This document shows, piece by piece, positions 12,256 to 19,972 of a stretch of DNA of 64,000 bases. Source of the DNA: Candidatus Zixiibacteriota bacterium (lineage in GTDB: Bacteria; Zixibacteria; MSB-5A5; WJJR01; JAJRUJ01); assembly GCA_024277855.1 (NCBI GenBank), contig JAJRUJ010000101.1:1-64000 (forward strand). Reading direction: 5' to 3'. The position numbers and the translations under genes were made by a program. Within the stretch, counting starts at the first letter, position 1, and each line of letters starts with the position of its first letter. The notes beneath the pieces are model-generated. The model was not told the DNA's origin and ran no database searches. It worked only from the letters and a program-made list of their open reading frames with translations.

Positions 12256-12453
12256 ATGACGTTAGAACACGCGGTCCGTTTAGTCGCGGGGATATTTATC
12301 CTGGCCAGTCTCACCCTGGGTTGGCTGGTCAGCCCCTACTGGTATCTGTTCACGGCCTTTGTCGGGCTGAACCTGATCCAGTCGTCGTTTACAAAGTGGT
12401 GTCTGATGGAGGACATTTTGCGCAAAACCATCTTCGGCGGTAAATCTTGCTGA
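12256..12453 (+). CDS. DUF2892 (YgaP-like transmembrane) small membrane protein
   Basis: A 65-residue protein made almost wholly of two hydrophobic segments (about residues 8-27 and 28-45), followed by the cysteine-containing end FTKWCLMEDILRKTIFGGKSC. This matches the YgaP-type membrane domain, which in other bacteria is fused to or encoded beside a rhodanese. It is the last gene of the operon led by the ArsR-rhodanese regulator, which strengthens the sulfane-sulfur theme. AAAGGATAA serves as the ribosome binding site. Confidence 0.82.
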   Translation: MTLEHAVRLVAGIFILASLTLGWLVSPYWYLFTAFVGLNLIQSSFTKWCLMEDILRKTIFGGKSC

Positions 12454-12476
12454 GATAAGCGGAAATGTAATAAAAA

Positions 12477-12507
12477 ACGCTGCGGGTCATCGACCGGCAG
12501 CGTTTTT
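12477..12507. terminator. Bidirectional Rho-independent terminator
   Basis: A long hairpin: outer stem ACGCTGC/GCAGCGT (12477-12483 with 12497-12503), inner stem GGTC/GACC. A-run on the left and T-run on the right, lying between convergent genes. Confidence 0.88.
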
Positions 12508-12535
12508 ATAATCCCGTCATTCCCCAAATGCGCGA

Positions 12536-13120
12536 TTACGCAAACAAACTCATCCCGACCATCGCCGTCGTGATCATCCCGAAGATGAACATTATCACAA
12601 AATAAACGACCACGATAACAATCATATAGGGGATGATTTTATCCTGCGGTGTGCCCAAGACCGGCGTGAATCCCAGGTAGATCAGGTAGATCGTATACAA
12701 CCCCACAAAAATCGTCAGAATCCCGAGGAACGGCACCAGTTGCAGTACGCCGGCCAGCCAGAGGGGGCCTTGCACGTAAGCCACCAGTTTCAGGGCTTTG
12801 ACGAAATCATCGGAAGACTGGAAACTGGGGGCGAGTTTACTCACGATAAAAGCCGCAAGGAGTACTCCAACAAGCGTCAGGACATAACCGACGATTGAAG
12901 TGCTCAGGGCCAATCCAAACGAGACCCTGAGGTCGATAATCGAACTGAGCGCCGACCCGATATAGGCCATCTGGATAAAACCGCAGATGGCGCCGATCGC
13001 CGCCAGCGGCATGACAAACCCGGTCATGATCGATCTGGTGGTCGCCGACTCGCCGGCAATAACGGGCCATTCTTCCTTCGGCTTGATTGCCATGTTGATT
13101 GCGCGTGTAATGATATTCAT
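12536..13120 (-). CDS. Yip1/DUF1282-like multi-span membrane protein
   Basis: A 194-residue integral membrane protein with about five hydrophobic helices. The first lies near residues 35-60 and the last near 165-190. The start MNIITRAINMAIKPKEEWPVIA is preceded by AGGAGGGG, so I prefer it to the longer upstream frame. The opening segment, a short amphipathic stretch with a KPKEEW motif, is typical of the bacterial YIP1 family. The function of these proteins in bacteria is unknown. It is monocistronic and convergent with the DUF2892 operon. Confidence 0.78.
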   Translation of the reverse strand: MNIITRAINMAIKPKEEWPVIAGESATTRSIMTGFVMPLAAIGAICGFIQMAYIGSALSSIIDLRVSFGLALSTSIVGYVLTLVGVLLAAFIVSKLAPSFQSSDDFVKALKLVAYVQGPLWLAGVLQLVPFLGILTIFVGLYTIYLIYLGFTPVLGTPQDKIIPYMIVIVVVYFVIMFIFGMITTAMVGMSLFA

Positions 13121-13440
13121 TGCCCCTCCTTTGTCCGTTAGCATAGGCGTCAAGTCGCGCCCCACATTCGCCCATCCGACAATTAGTCAACCCAATAAAC
13201 TTCAATCCTTTGGATAGTTGATATCTTTTCCCGCAAAAACAACAAGAATTTTTGGGGAAAATAGACAAATGATTATTTTGGCTTGTTTGCTTTTGGCGAC
13301 AAATGCGCGTTGAGTAGACTATGTATTGTTTGCGTTGTTCGCCGAGAGAAACACTGGATTGGAATTCGACAGCCGGCGCAGGGTGGGCACTGTCCGCCAT
13401 TACAGAGTACCGTAATTGAGTTACACACCAACTCATCCCT

Positions 13441-13740
13441 CATCTTCGCCCACCGCAAGCAGATGGGGTACCCGGTTTTCAATTGTCCCTCATCTTCCTC
13501 CACCGCAAGCGGATGGGGTACCCGGTGTTCAATTGTCCCTCATCTTCGCCCACCGCAAGCGGATGGGGTACCCGGTTTTCAATTGTCCCTCATCTTCGCC
13601 CACCGCAAGCGGATGGGGTACCCGGTTTTCAATTGTCCCTCATCTTCGTCCACCGCAAGCAGATGGGGTACCCGGTTTTCAATTGTCCCTCATCTTCCTC
13701 CACCGCAAGCGGATGGGGTACCCGGTGTTCATCCCATTCT
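13441..13740. repeat. Six tandem copies of a 50-bp repeat
   Basis: The period is exactly 50 bp (13441, 13491, 13541, 13591, 13641, 13691). Copies differ at a few positions only: GCCC, TCC or GTCC after CATCTTC; AGCAG or AGCGG; GGTTTTC or GGTGTTC. Each unit contains the palindrome GGGTACCC. There are no variable spacers, so this is not CRISPR. Three units make 150 bp, so all three forward frames stay open and give spurious long ORFs. The flanking 13121-13440 and 13741-13857 hold no gene I can support; 13380-13400 resembles the GGGTGGGC repeat seen near 19935. Confidence 0.95.
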
Positions 13741-13857
13741 CCTCACCCCCCGCTGGTATCCACTCAAAATATTCCCTTGACCCCGCAGCCGATTTCGCCG
13801 ATTAGAGAAATGCAGGGAATCAACTGAAGATAACCTATTGTCCTCAGGGAGAAGACG

Positions 13858-14373
13858 ATGAAAAAGCTGACGGTTCTGCCGATGCTGGGCATATTGTTGC
13901 TGCTCGGCGGTTGTGCCTCGGTCTCGGTACAGACCGATTTCGATCAGGAAGCCGATTTTGGTAAATATACCACATTTAAATGGGTCCCGGCCGACCGCCG
14001 ACCCGAGAATAAGTCCAAGCTTGATAACTCACTCAACCGCGCGCGCATCATCCGTGCAGTCAACCGCGAACTCGAGGCCAAGGGTTTCCGGGAGGTACGA
14101 AAGGGCAAAGCCGATCTGCTGGTGAATTACTTTATTGGTGTGCATGACAAGGTTAATGTTACGACTGTCGGGTACGGCACCTGGCGGCGGCCTTATCGCC
14201 GCGTGACCTACCATTACAAAGAGAGCACGCTGACCATCGACCTGGTCGATCCGGGACTCAAGCAGCTTGTCTGGCGCGGTTCAGGATCGGATGTCATTGC
14301 CCGCCGCGACAATATCGAAAAACGGATCAACGACGCGGTGAAGGCGATCCTCAAAAAATTCCCACCGAAGTAG
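13858..14373 (+). CDS. DUF4136 domain lipoprotein
   Basis: A 171-residue lipoprotein. The signal sequence ends in the lipobox LGGC, with acylated cysteine 19. The remainder is the DUF4136 fold, seen in the opening DFDQEADFGKYTTFKWVP and the late STLTIDLVDPGLKQLVWRGSG. Family members are periplasmic or outer-membrane lipoproteins of unknown function. GGGAGAAG is the ribosome binding site. It stands alone between the tandem repeat array and a converging gene. Confidence 0.88.
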   Translation: MKKLTVLPMLGILLLLGGCASVSVQTDFDQEADFGKYTTFKWVPADRRPENKSKLDNSLNRARIIRAVNRELEAKGFREVRKGKADLLVNYFIGVHDKVNVTTVGYGTWRRPYRRVTYHYKESTLTIDLVDPGLKQLVWRGSGSDVIARRDNIEKRINDAVKAILKKFPPK

Positions 14374-14405
14374 TTTGCCAGGTATAGAAAACGTAGCGAA
14401 CAAGA

Positions 14406-14451
14406 ATCAGGCCGCTGCCGGGTTAATTTCTTTCCCGACAAGCGGCCTGAT
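14406..14451. terminator. Hairpin between convergent genes, probable bidirectional terminator
   Basis: ATCAGGCCGCT (14406-14416) and AGCGGCCTGAT (14441-14451) form a perfect 11-bp stem, with an inner CCGGG/CCCG pairing possible. T-richness after the stem is only moderate. Confidence 0.65.
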
Positions 14452-14871
14452 TTATTGACGGACGAGCATGAAGGCGAGGAAAACCAGCAGGCCGATTACG
14501 GCCATGGAGCCAATTACGATCATCGCAATCTGGCCTTCGCTGGCGCCAACGAGTGTACGATACGGATCACCGGTGACAAACTGATCGTTCCTTCGCTTCT
14601 CGATCCGCCGTTTGAACCGCAGACGCTGATTATCGAATTTCTCCAGCAATTCCCAACCAGCTTGCGCCTCTTCGTCGCAGACTTGCCGGGTTACCTCCGG
14701 ATCCTTGAATTTCTGCGAATTGGCTCGGACAATCTTAAACTCCCAGCCGTCTAAGTCATCTTTATTATATCCGGTCATATTTTCCTCCTCTTCCAACATC
14801 TTCTTACGGGCTGCCGCCGCCGCTCTTGCCGCCACCGCACCTGTCGATGCCGCGATTATTGCACCTGACAT
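14452..14871 (-). CDS. Uncharacterised protein with C-terminal membrane anchor
   Basis: A 139-residue protein I do not recognise. It has an Ala-rich N-terminal helix (residues 1-22), a compact soluble domain (about 35-90, GWEFKIVRANSQKFKDPE then EAQAGWELLEKFDNQRLRFKR) resembling a DUF4177-like fold, and one transmembrane helix near residues 113-135 as a tail anchor. The GWELLEKF-to-RLRFKR pattern is a common feature of small domains with a two-strand hairpin. AGGAGGT supports the start at 14871. The gene is monocistronic. Confidence 0.7.
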   Translation of the reverse strand: MSGAIIAASTGAVAARAAAAARKKMLEEEENMTGYNKDDLDGWEFKIVRANSQKFKDPEVTRQVCDEEAQAGWELLEKFDNQRLRFKRRIEKRRNDQFVTGDPYRTLVGASEGQIAMIVIGSMAVIGLLVFLAFMLVRQ

Positions 14872-15052
14872 ATCGGTCTACCTCCTTGTATAAAATATAC
14901 ACTCTCCGGATCGGCATATTCAAGGAAATCGCCCAAAATCGAATACGGCCAAGCCGCGATCTTTTAATGTGTTATCAGTTTGCTGTTGGTTTTATGCTGT
15001 CATCGCCGTACCACTATCAACATCGCCAACCTCCACCGAAGGTGAGTTGAGC

Positions 15053-15781
15053 ATGTCTGAATTTTTAAATCAAAATGGTCAAGCCGTCCCGGCCGTGACC
15101 GCCGAGCAGATGCGCGAGATCGACCGGATTGCCGTCGAGCAAACCGGGCCTAATCTCTATCAAATGATGGAGAACGCCGGCCGCAATCTGGCTGAGTTGG
15201 CCCTGAAAACACTCGGCGAGAGCTGGTCCGAGTCGCAAATTATCGTCTTAGCCGGCAGCGGCGGCAATGGCGGGGGAGGAATCTGCGCGGCGCGGCACCT
15301 GGCCAATCGCGGTGCGCGGGTGGTGCTCTGTCTTTCGACGCCGGACCGGTTGAGCGGCATGCCCGCGTTTCAAGACAAAATTTACCAATCGACCTCGGGT
15401 GAGGAAATCCATTCGAGCGAACTGACCGCGATCTCCGCCGACCTGGTTCTCGATGCGCTGATCGGTTATGGCCTCAATTCCACACCGCACGATGATGTTG
15501 CCGAAATCATCGGCTGGGCCAACCAGGCCGGTGCGCCGATCATCTCGCTGGATATCCCGTCGGGGATCGAGGCGACTAACGGCCGCACCCCCGGAGAATA
15601 TATCCGCCCTACTCATACACTGACCCTCGCTCTGCCCAAAACCGGGCTGACCGCCGAAAATTCCGGCGAGTTGTATTTAGCCGATATCGGCATCCCGACA
15701 GAGACATTTCGCCTCGTCGGCATTGATTACAGTTCACCTTTCGGCGATTGCTATTTGGCACCGTTGAAAATAATAGAATAG
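15053..15781 (+). CDS. nnrE: NAD(P)H-hydrate epimerase (YjeF N-terminal type)
   Basis: A 242-residue Rossmann-like protein that interconverts the R and S forms of hydrated NAD(P)H so that they can be repaired. Visible motifs are EQMREIDRIAVE, PNLYQMMENAGRNLAEL, AGSGGNGGGGICAARHL (nucleotide phosphate loop), LVLDALIGYG (catalytic Asp) and SLDIPSGIEATNG. The dehydratase (YjeF C-terminal) domain is absent. I use ATG 15053, preceded by GGTGAG; an upstream in-frame extension has no homology. Confidence 0.9.
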   Translation: MSEFLNQNGQAVPAVTAEQMREIDRIAVEQTGPNLYQMMENAGRNLAELALKTLGESWSESQIIVLAGSGGNGGGGICAARHLANRGARVVLCLSTPDRLSGMPAFQDKIYQSTSGEEIHSSELTAISADLVLDALIGYGLNSTPHDDVAEIIGWANQAGAPIISLDIPSGIEATNGRTPGEYIRPTHTLTLALPKTGLTAENSGELYLADIGIPTETFRLVGIDYSSPFGDCYLAPLKIIE

Positions 15782-15820
15782 TGGGGGAATACGGACAATT
15801 GATTGCCGGCCATAAAAAAA

Positions 15821-15894
<74 letters not shown>

Positions 15895-15958
15895 ACAAAG
15901 GGCCGTTCGGCCCGCTAAACTTGTCTCACAGTATATGCCGTTGGACTCAGACTGTCAA

Positions 15959-16357
15959 CTACTTGGCCGAACCGTCCGTCCTCTTTTCTGCTCGCCCGAC
16001 TACCAGATCAATGTGGGCTTTTAACACATCCAGCGGCTGCAAGCCGGTAATCCGGTCGACCGGCGCACCGTGATGGAATAAAATGAGGGTCGGAATACTG
16101 CGAACTGTATACTCCGACGCAATTTCCGGGTCCTGATCGATGTTCAATTTATAAAAGTCCACTCGACCGGCATATTGCGGACCCAACTCATCGACCAGCC
16201 CGCCCATCACCTGGCAGGGCGTACACCATGAGGCCCAAAAATCCACCAATACCGGACGCGATGAGGAAATGACATCTTCCTTCCATTCTACGCCGGTGAT
16301 CGGCCGGGGTTTACCCGGTATTGGTTCTCGATTAAATAACTTATCGAATATACCCAT
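15959..16357 (-). CDS. Thioredoxin
   Basis: A 132-residue thioredoxin-fold protein with the active site WCTPC (near residue 45) in the context VDFWASWCTPCQVMG, the cis-proline loop SIPTLILF and a short N-terminal extension. The WCTPC dipeptide differs from the classic WCGPC and should give a somewhat different redox potential. It lies downstream of the tRNA-Arg gene on the same strand, but about 60 bp of promoter-like space on each side suggests separate transcription. Confidence 0.9.
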   Translation of the reverse strand: MGIFDKLFNREPIPGKPRPITGVEWKEDVISSSRPVLVDFWASWCTPCQVMGGLVDELGPQYAGRVDFYKLNIDQDPEIASEYTVRSIPTLILFHHGAPVDRITGLQPLDVLKAHIDLVVGRAEKRTDGSAK

Positions 16358-16700
16358 ATGTAACCCTATCTCCCGGATATAGCCGGCGTAATCACAATTG
16401 TCGGCGGGTCAAAATATGGCAGTATTTTTGTCGTATATTCATCCGCCGCCCAACGCTTTTACACCAAGACCGTATCAGCCCTTAATATACGTCAAAGATT
16501 TGGTTGTGGCGAGAAGATCATCGCCGCCAAAATGGAGATATCTATTGTAGCGCGGCTCGGGAGAATTAGCATTATTAGGTCATCCACGAATCAGGCATCG
16601 ACGCGCGACCCACGGTGGAGACAAAATCACTTTTTACAACAACCCCGGATGCCCACTGTAGCGCTGATTTGTTGCAGTGGGGCAGGCAGGGGGAGGCGGT
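16358..16700. other. Intergenic region between divergent thioredoxin and transhydrogenase genes
   Basis: About 340 bp without a supportable gene. It must hold the divergent promoters of the thioredoxin and the pnt operon. I see no strong palindrome, RNA fold or clear -35/-10 pair. Confidence 0.5.
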
Positions 16701-17903
16701 ATGGAACAAAAGAAGAAAATAATCGTCGGTGTCCCGACCGAAACATTCCCCGGTGAACGGCGTGTCGCATTGATCCCGTCGGTCCTGCCGCAATTGACCA
16801 AGGCCGGAATAGAGGTCATCGTGGAGTCCGGCGCCGGGCATGGTGCGGGAATCCTCGATAGTGCATTCACCGAAAAGGGCGCGACAATCGCGGCCGACCG
16901 TGCCGAGGTTTTCCGCAAGGCCGGGATCATCGTGCAAGTCCGCTCGCTTGGTTCCAATCCCGAACATGGTCGGGACGATCTCGATCTGCTGCGCGCCGGC
17001 CAGTTGGTGATTGGATTTTGCGATCCGCTCGGCTCGCCCCAGGCGGCGAAAGAACTTGCCGCCAAAGGCACGACGGTGATGTCGATGGAGATGATTCCGC
17101 GCATCACACGGGCCCAGAGTATGGACGCCCTTTCCTCGATGGCGACGGTTGCCGGCTATAAGGCCGTCCTGCTGGCCGCCGGGACGCTGCCCCGGATGTT
17201 CCCGATGTTCATGACCGCCGCCGGGACAATCACACCGGCCAGAGTCTTCATCATTGGCGCCGGTGTCGCCGGTTTGCAGGCCATCGCCACCGCCAAACGT
17301 CTGGGCGCGGTGGTCCAGGCCTATGACGTCCGTCCGGCGGTCAAAGAACAATGTGAATCACTCGGCGCGAAATTTGTCGAGATGGAACTCGAAACCGGCG
17401 AGGCCGAAGACAAGGGCGGATACGCCAAGGCCCTCGGTGAGGAATTCTATAAGAAGCAGCGCGAATTGATGGCCAAAGTCGTCGCCGAAAACGATGTGGT
17501 CATCACCACCGCGGCGATTCCCGGCAAGAAATCGCCGGTGCTGGTAACCGAAGAGATGGTCAAAAGTATGGCCCCCGGTTCGGTGATTGTCGATTTGGCG
17601 GCCGAACGCGGCGGAAACTGCGAACTGACCAAGGCCGATGAGACCACGATTGTCCACAATGTCACTATCCTCGGGCCAACCAATCTCCCGTCGACCGTCC
17701 CGTTTCATGCAAGCCAGATGTACGCCAAAAATATCACGACCCTGCTGGGACATCTGATTAAAGACCAAAAACTCACCCTGGATTTTGAGGATGAGATCAC
17801 TCGCGATACAACCATTGCGCGCGACGGCAAGATTACCAACCCGCGCATTGCCGAACTTCTCGGTGAAAAATCTCCCCAAGCAGATGAAAGGAAAGACGCC
17901 TGA
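16701..17903 (+). CDS. pntA: NAD(P) transhydrogenase subunit alpha part 1
   Basis: A 400-residue NAD(H)-binding dI domain of the proton-translocating transhydrogenase, encoded separately from the membrane part. Motifs: VPTETFPGERRVALIP, MEMIPRITRAQSMDALSSMATVAGYKAVL, and the Rossmann FIIGAGVAGLQAIATAKRLGA. It transfers hydride from NADH to NADP+, driven by the proton gradient, to make NADPH. ATG 16701 follows GGGGGAGG. Its stop overlaps the next ATG by one base. Confidence 0.95.
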   Translation: MEQKKKIIVGVPTETFPGERRVALIPSVLPQLTKAGIEVIVESGAGHGAGILDSAFTEKGATIAADRAEVFRKAGIIVQVRSLGSNPEHGRDDLDLLRAGQLVIGFCDPLGSPQAAKELAAKGTTVMSMEMIPRITRAQSMDALSSMATVAGYKAVLLAAGTLPRMFPMFMTAAGTITPARVFIIGAGVAGLQAIATAKRLGAVVQAYDVRPAVKEQCESLGAKFVEMELETGEAEDKGGYAKALGEEFYKKQRELMAKVVAENDVVITTAAIPGKKSPVLVTEEMVKSMAPGSVIVDLAAERGGNCELTKADETTIVHNVTILGPTNLPSTVPFHASQMYAKNITTLLGHLIKDQKLTLDFEDEITRDTTIARDGKITNPRIAELLGEKSPQADERKDA

Positions 17904-18187
17904 TGGAAACGCTTGTTATGATCCTGACTGTATTCGTGCTGGCCATCTTCATCGGCTTTGAGATCATCACCAAGGTGCCGCCGACGCTGCACACGCCGTT
18001 GATGTCCGGCTCGAACGCTATTTCGGGGATTACGATTATCGGCGCAGTTGTCCTCGCCGGTGAGATCGGCAACCCGATGCTGGCCAAAACCCTGGCAATG
18101 GTCGCGGTGATTTTTGCCACGATCAACGTGGTCGGCGGTTTTTTGGTCACCGACCGCATGCTGAAGATGTTCAAAAAGAAGGGCTAA
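17903..18187 (+). CDS. pntAB: NAD(P) transhydrogenase subunit alpha part 2
   Basis: A 94-residue membrane protein with three helices, supplying the first part of the dII proton channel (KVPPTLHTPLMSGSNAISGI is the family signature). Split alpha1/alpha2 genes are standard outside enterobacteria. It overlaps pntA by one base and is 3 bp before pntB. Confidence 0.94.
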   Translation: METLVMILTVFVLAIFIGFEIITKVPPTLHTPLMSGSNAISGITIIGAVVLAGEIGNPMLAKTLAMVAVIFATINVVGGFLVTDRMLKMFKKKG

Positions 18188-18190
18188 CCG

Positions 18191-19738
18191 ATGCTGAGTA
18201 TGAACCTGGTCAACTATTCGTATCTCATCGCGGCGGTCCTGTTCATCCTGGGTCTCAAAGGCCTGACCCATCCACGTTCTGCCGTGCGGGGCAACCGCCT
18301 GGCCGCGCTGGCGATGTTGATTGCCACTGTTGTTACGCTTCTCTCCGGAGATTTTGAATTTAAGTATATCATTATCGGCATTGCTGTCGGCACAATCATC
18401 GGTGTCGTCGCGGCAATGAAAGTCAAGATGACTTCCATGCCCGAGATGGTCGGGCTGTTCAACGGTTTCGGCGGCGGCGCTTCGGTGCTGGTTGCCGGCG
18501 CTGCGCTGATCTCGGCAATGGCTCTGGCCGCCGGGCATGAAGCCAACACCCAGATGAAAGTTGCTACGGTCGCCTCCGGGATCATCGGCTCGATCACTTT
18601 TTTTGGCAGCTATGTGGCTTTTGGTAAACTGGCCGAATTTCTCGCGGTGAAATGGAAACTCCACCTCTGGCAGAAAATCATCAAATATGGTTTCTCGCTG
18701 GCCGTCATCGCCGGTGGTATCTGGTTCGGCATCGCCAGCGGGATCACTCCCTATTCAATTGGCATGATGGCCTCGGCGGTATTGATCGGGCTGGTTCTCT
18801 GGATCAAGAATGCGCGTTTCCCGGGCATGGACGCCCTCAAGATCGTCGCCGCCATCCTCGCGGTCGGCCTCGGGGTCATGGTCGTACTCAACCCGGGTAA
18901 TTCGATGCTGTTCTGGACGATGGTCGGTGTCGCCGGCTTGCTCGGCGTCCTGCTGACCCTCTCAATCGGCGGCGCAGATATGCCGGTGGTTATCGCGCTA
19001 TTGAACTCCTATTCCGGGTTAGCCGCCGCGGCCACCGGTTTTGTAATCAATAATAATGTCCTGATCATCGCCGGTTCGCTGGTCGGCGCTTCCGGAGTCA
19101 TTCTCACCAAAATCATGTGTAAGGCAATGAACCGCTCACTGGTCAATGTCCTTTTTGGCGTGATGGGTCCGACTTCGGATACTCCCGACGCCGACGAGGT
19201 ATACAAGACGGTCAAGTCCACTTCTGCTGACGAGATCGCGATGATGCTCGACACCGCCCAGCGAGTGGTGATTGTCCCTGGTTATGGGATGGCGGTCTCG
19301 CAGGCACAGCATGCGGTCCGCGACCTGGCCAACCTGCTTGAATCGCGCGGTGTCTCGGTCGAATTTGCCATCCACCCGGTGGCCGGCCGGATGCCCGGCC
19401 ATATGAACGTGTTGTTGGCCGAGGCCAATGTCGACTACGACAAACTCATTGAGATGGATCATATCAACCCGACGATGGAAACAGTCGATGTCGCCATCGT
19501 GATCGGGGCCAATGACGTGGTCAATCCGGTTGCCAAGACCGATCCGGGCAGCCCGATTGCCGGGATGCCGATCATTGATGTCGATAAGGCGCGCACAGTC
19601 GTAATTATCAAGCGCAGCCTCTCGCCGGGTTTTGCCGGGATTCCCAATCCGCTGTTTGCCGCCGAGAAAACGTTGATGTTTTTCAACGATGGGAAAAAGG
19701 CAATCCTTGAGTTGATTGAAGCGATCAAAGAATCATAG
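18191..19738 (+). CDS. pntB: NAD(P) transhydrogenase subunit beta
   Basis: A 515-residue protein with about nine N-terminal membrane helices completing the dII channel. A cytoplasmic dIII domain (after about residue 345) binds NADP(H): VIVPGYGMAVSQAQHAVRDL, HPVAGRMPGHMNVLLAEANV, GANDVVNP and IIKRSLSPGFAGIPN. Length and domain order are normal. It is the last gene of the pnt operon, directly followed by a terminator. Confidence 0.95.
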   Translation: MLSMNLVNYSYLIAAVLFILGLKGLTHPRSAVRGNRLAALAMLIATVVTLLSGDFEFKYIIIGIAVGTIIGVVAAMKVKMTSMPEMVGLFNGFGGGASVLVAGAALISAMALAAGHEANTQMKVATVASGIIGSITFFGSYVAFGKLAEFLAVKWKLHLWQKIIKYGFSLAVIAGGIWFGIASGITPYSIGMMASAVLIGLVLWIKNARFPGMDALKIVAAILAVGLGVMVVLNPGNSMLFWTMVGVAGLLGVLLTLSIGGADMPVVIALLNSYSGLAAAATGFVINNNVLIIAGSLVGASGVILTKIMCKAMNRSLVNVLFGVMGPTSDTPDADEVYKTVKSTSADEIAMMLDTAQRVVIVPGYGMAVSQAQHAVRDLANLLESRGVSVEFAIHPVAGRMPGHMNVLLAEANVDYDKLIEMDHINPTMETVDVAIVIGANDVVNPVAKTDPGSPIAGMPIIDVDKARTVVIIKRSLSPGFAGIPNPLFAAEKTLMFFNDGKKAILELIEAIKES

Positions 19739-19749
19739 ACAATTCACTT

Positions 19750-19784
19750 GCGCCCCGGTAATACTTACCGGGGCGCTTTTTTTT
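19750..19784 (+). terminator. Rho-independent terminator of the pnt operon
   Basis: A 12-bp perfect stem GCGCCCCGGTAA/TTACCGGGGCGC with a 3-base loop is followed by eight T residues. Confidence 0.95.
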
Positions 19785-19829
19785 GCGTATCATTATAATG
19801 TTTGTGGGTTCTTTGGAAGAACAGAGTAC

Positions 19830-19954
19830 GGGTACCCCACCCGCCGGGGCGGGCGGTAGGAACATGCTGGAAGTACCCGGCCCGGGTGCGTGGCCGGAGC
19901 TTTGCTCTGGGTTTCAAAGAATGTGAGTAAAGTAGGGTGGGCGCTGCCCACCAA
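19830..19954. repeat. GC-rich dispersed-repeat material
   Basis: Contains GGGTACCCCACCCGCC, CGGGGCGGGCGG, and the inverted repeat GGTGGGCGCTGCCCACC (ends near 19952). GGGTACCC and GGTGGGC elements also occur in the 13.4-kb tandem array and near 21384-21430, so this looks like a family of intergenic repeats. No gene is visible. Confidence 0.6.
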
Positions 19955-19972
19955 AATTGCTAAGAGAACACC

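Noticed and set aside
13441-13740. CRISPR array
   Set aside because: Repeats are directly joined with no unique spacers, and no cas gene is near.
13283-13827. Overlapping repeat-rich ORFs in all three forward frames
   Set aside because: They are by-products of the 50-bp tandem repeats, whose triple period keeps every frame open. No start signal or protein family supports them.
15920-15928. TGTCTCA half-site between tRNA-Arg and thioredoxin as another regulon member
   Set aside because: A single half-site without a partner and without a -24/-12 promoter.
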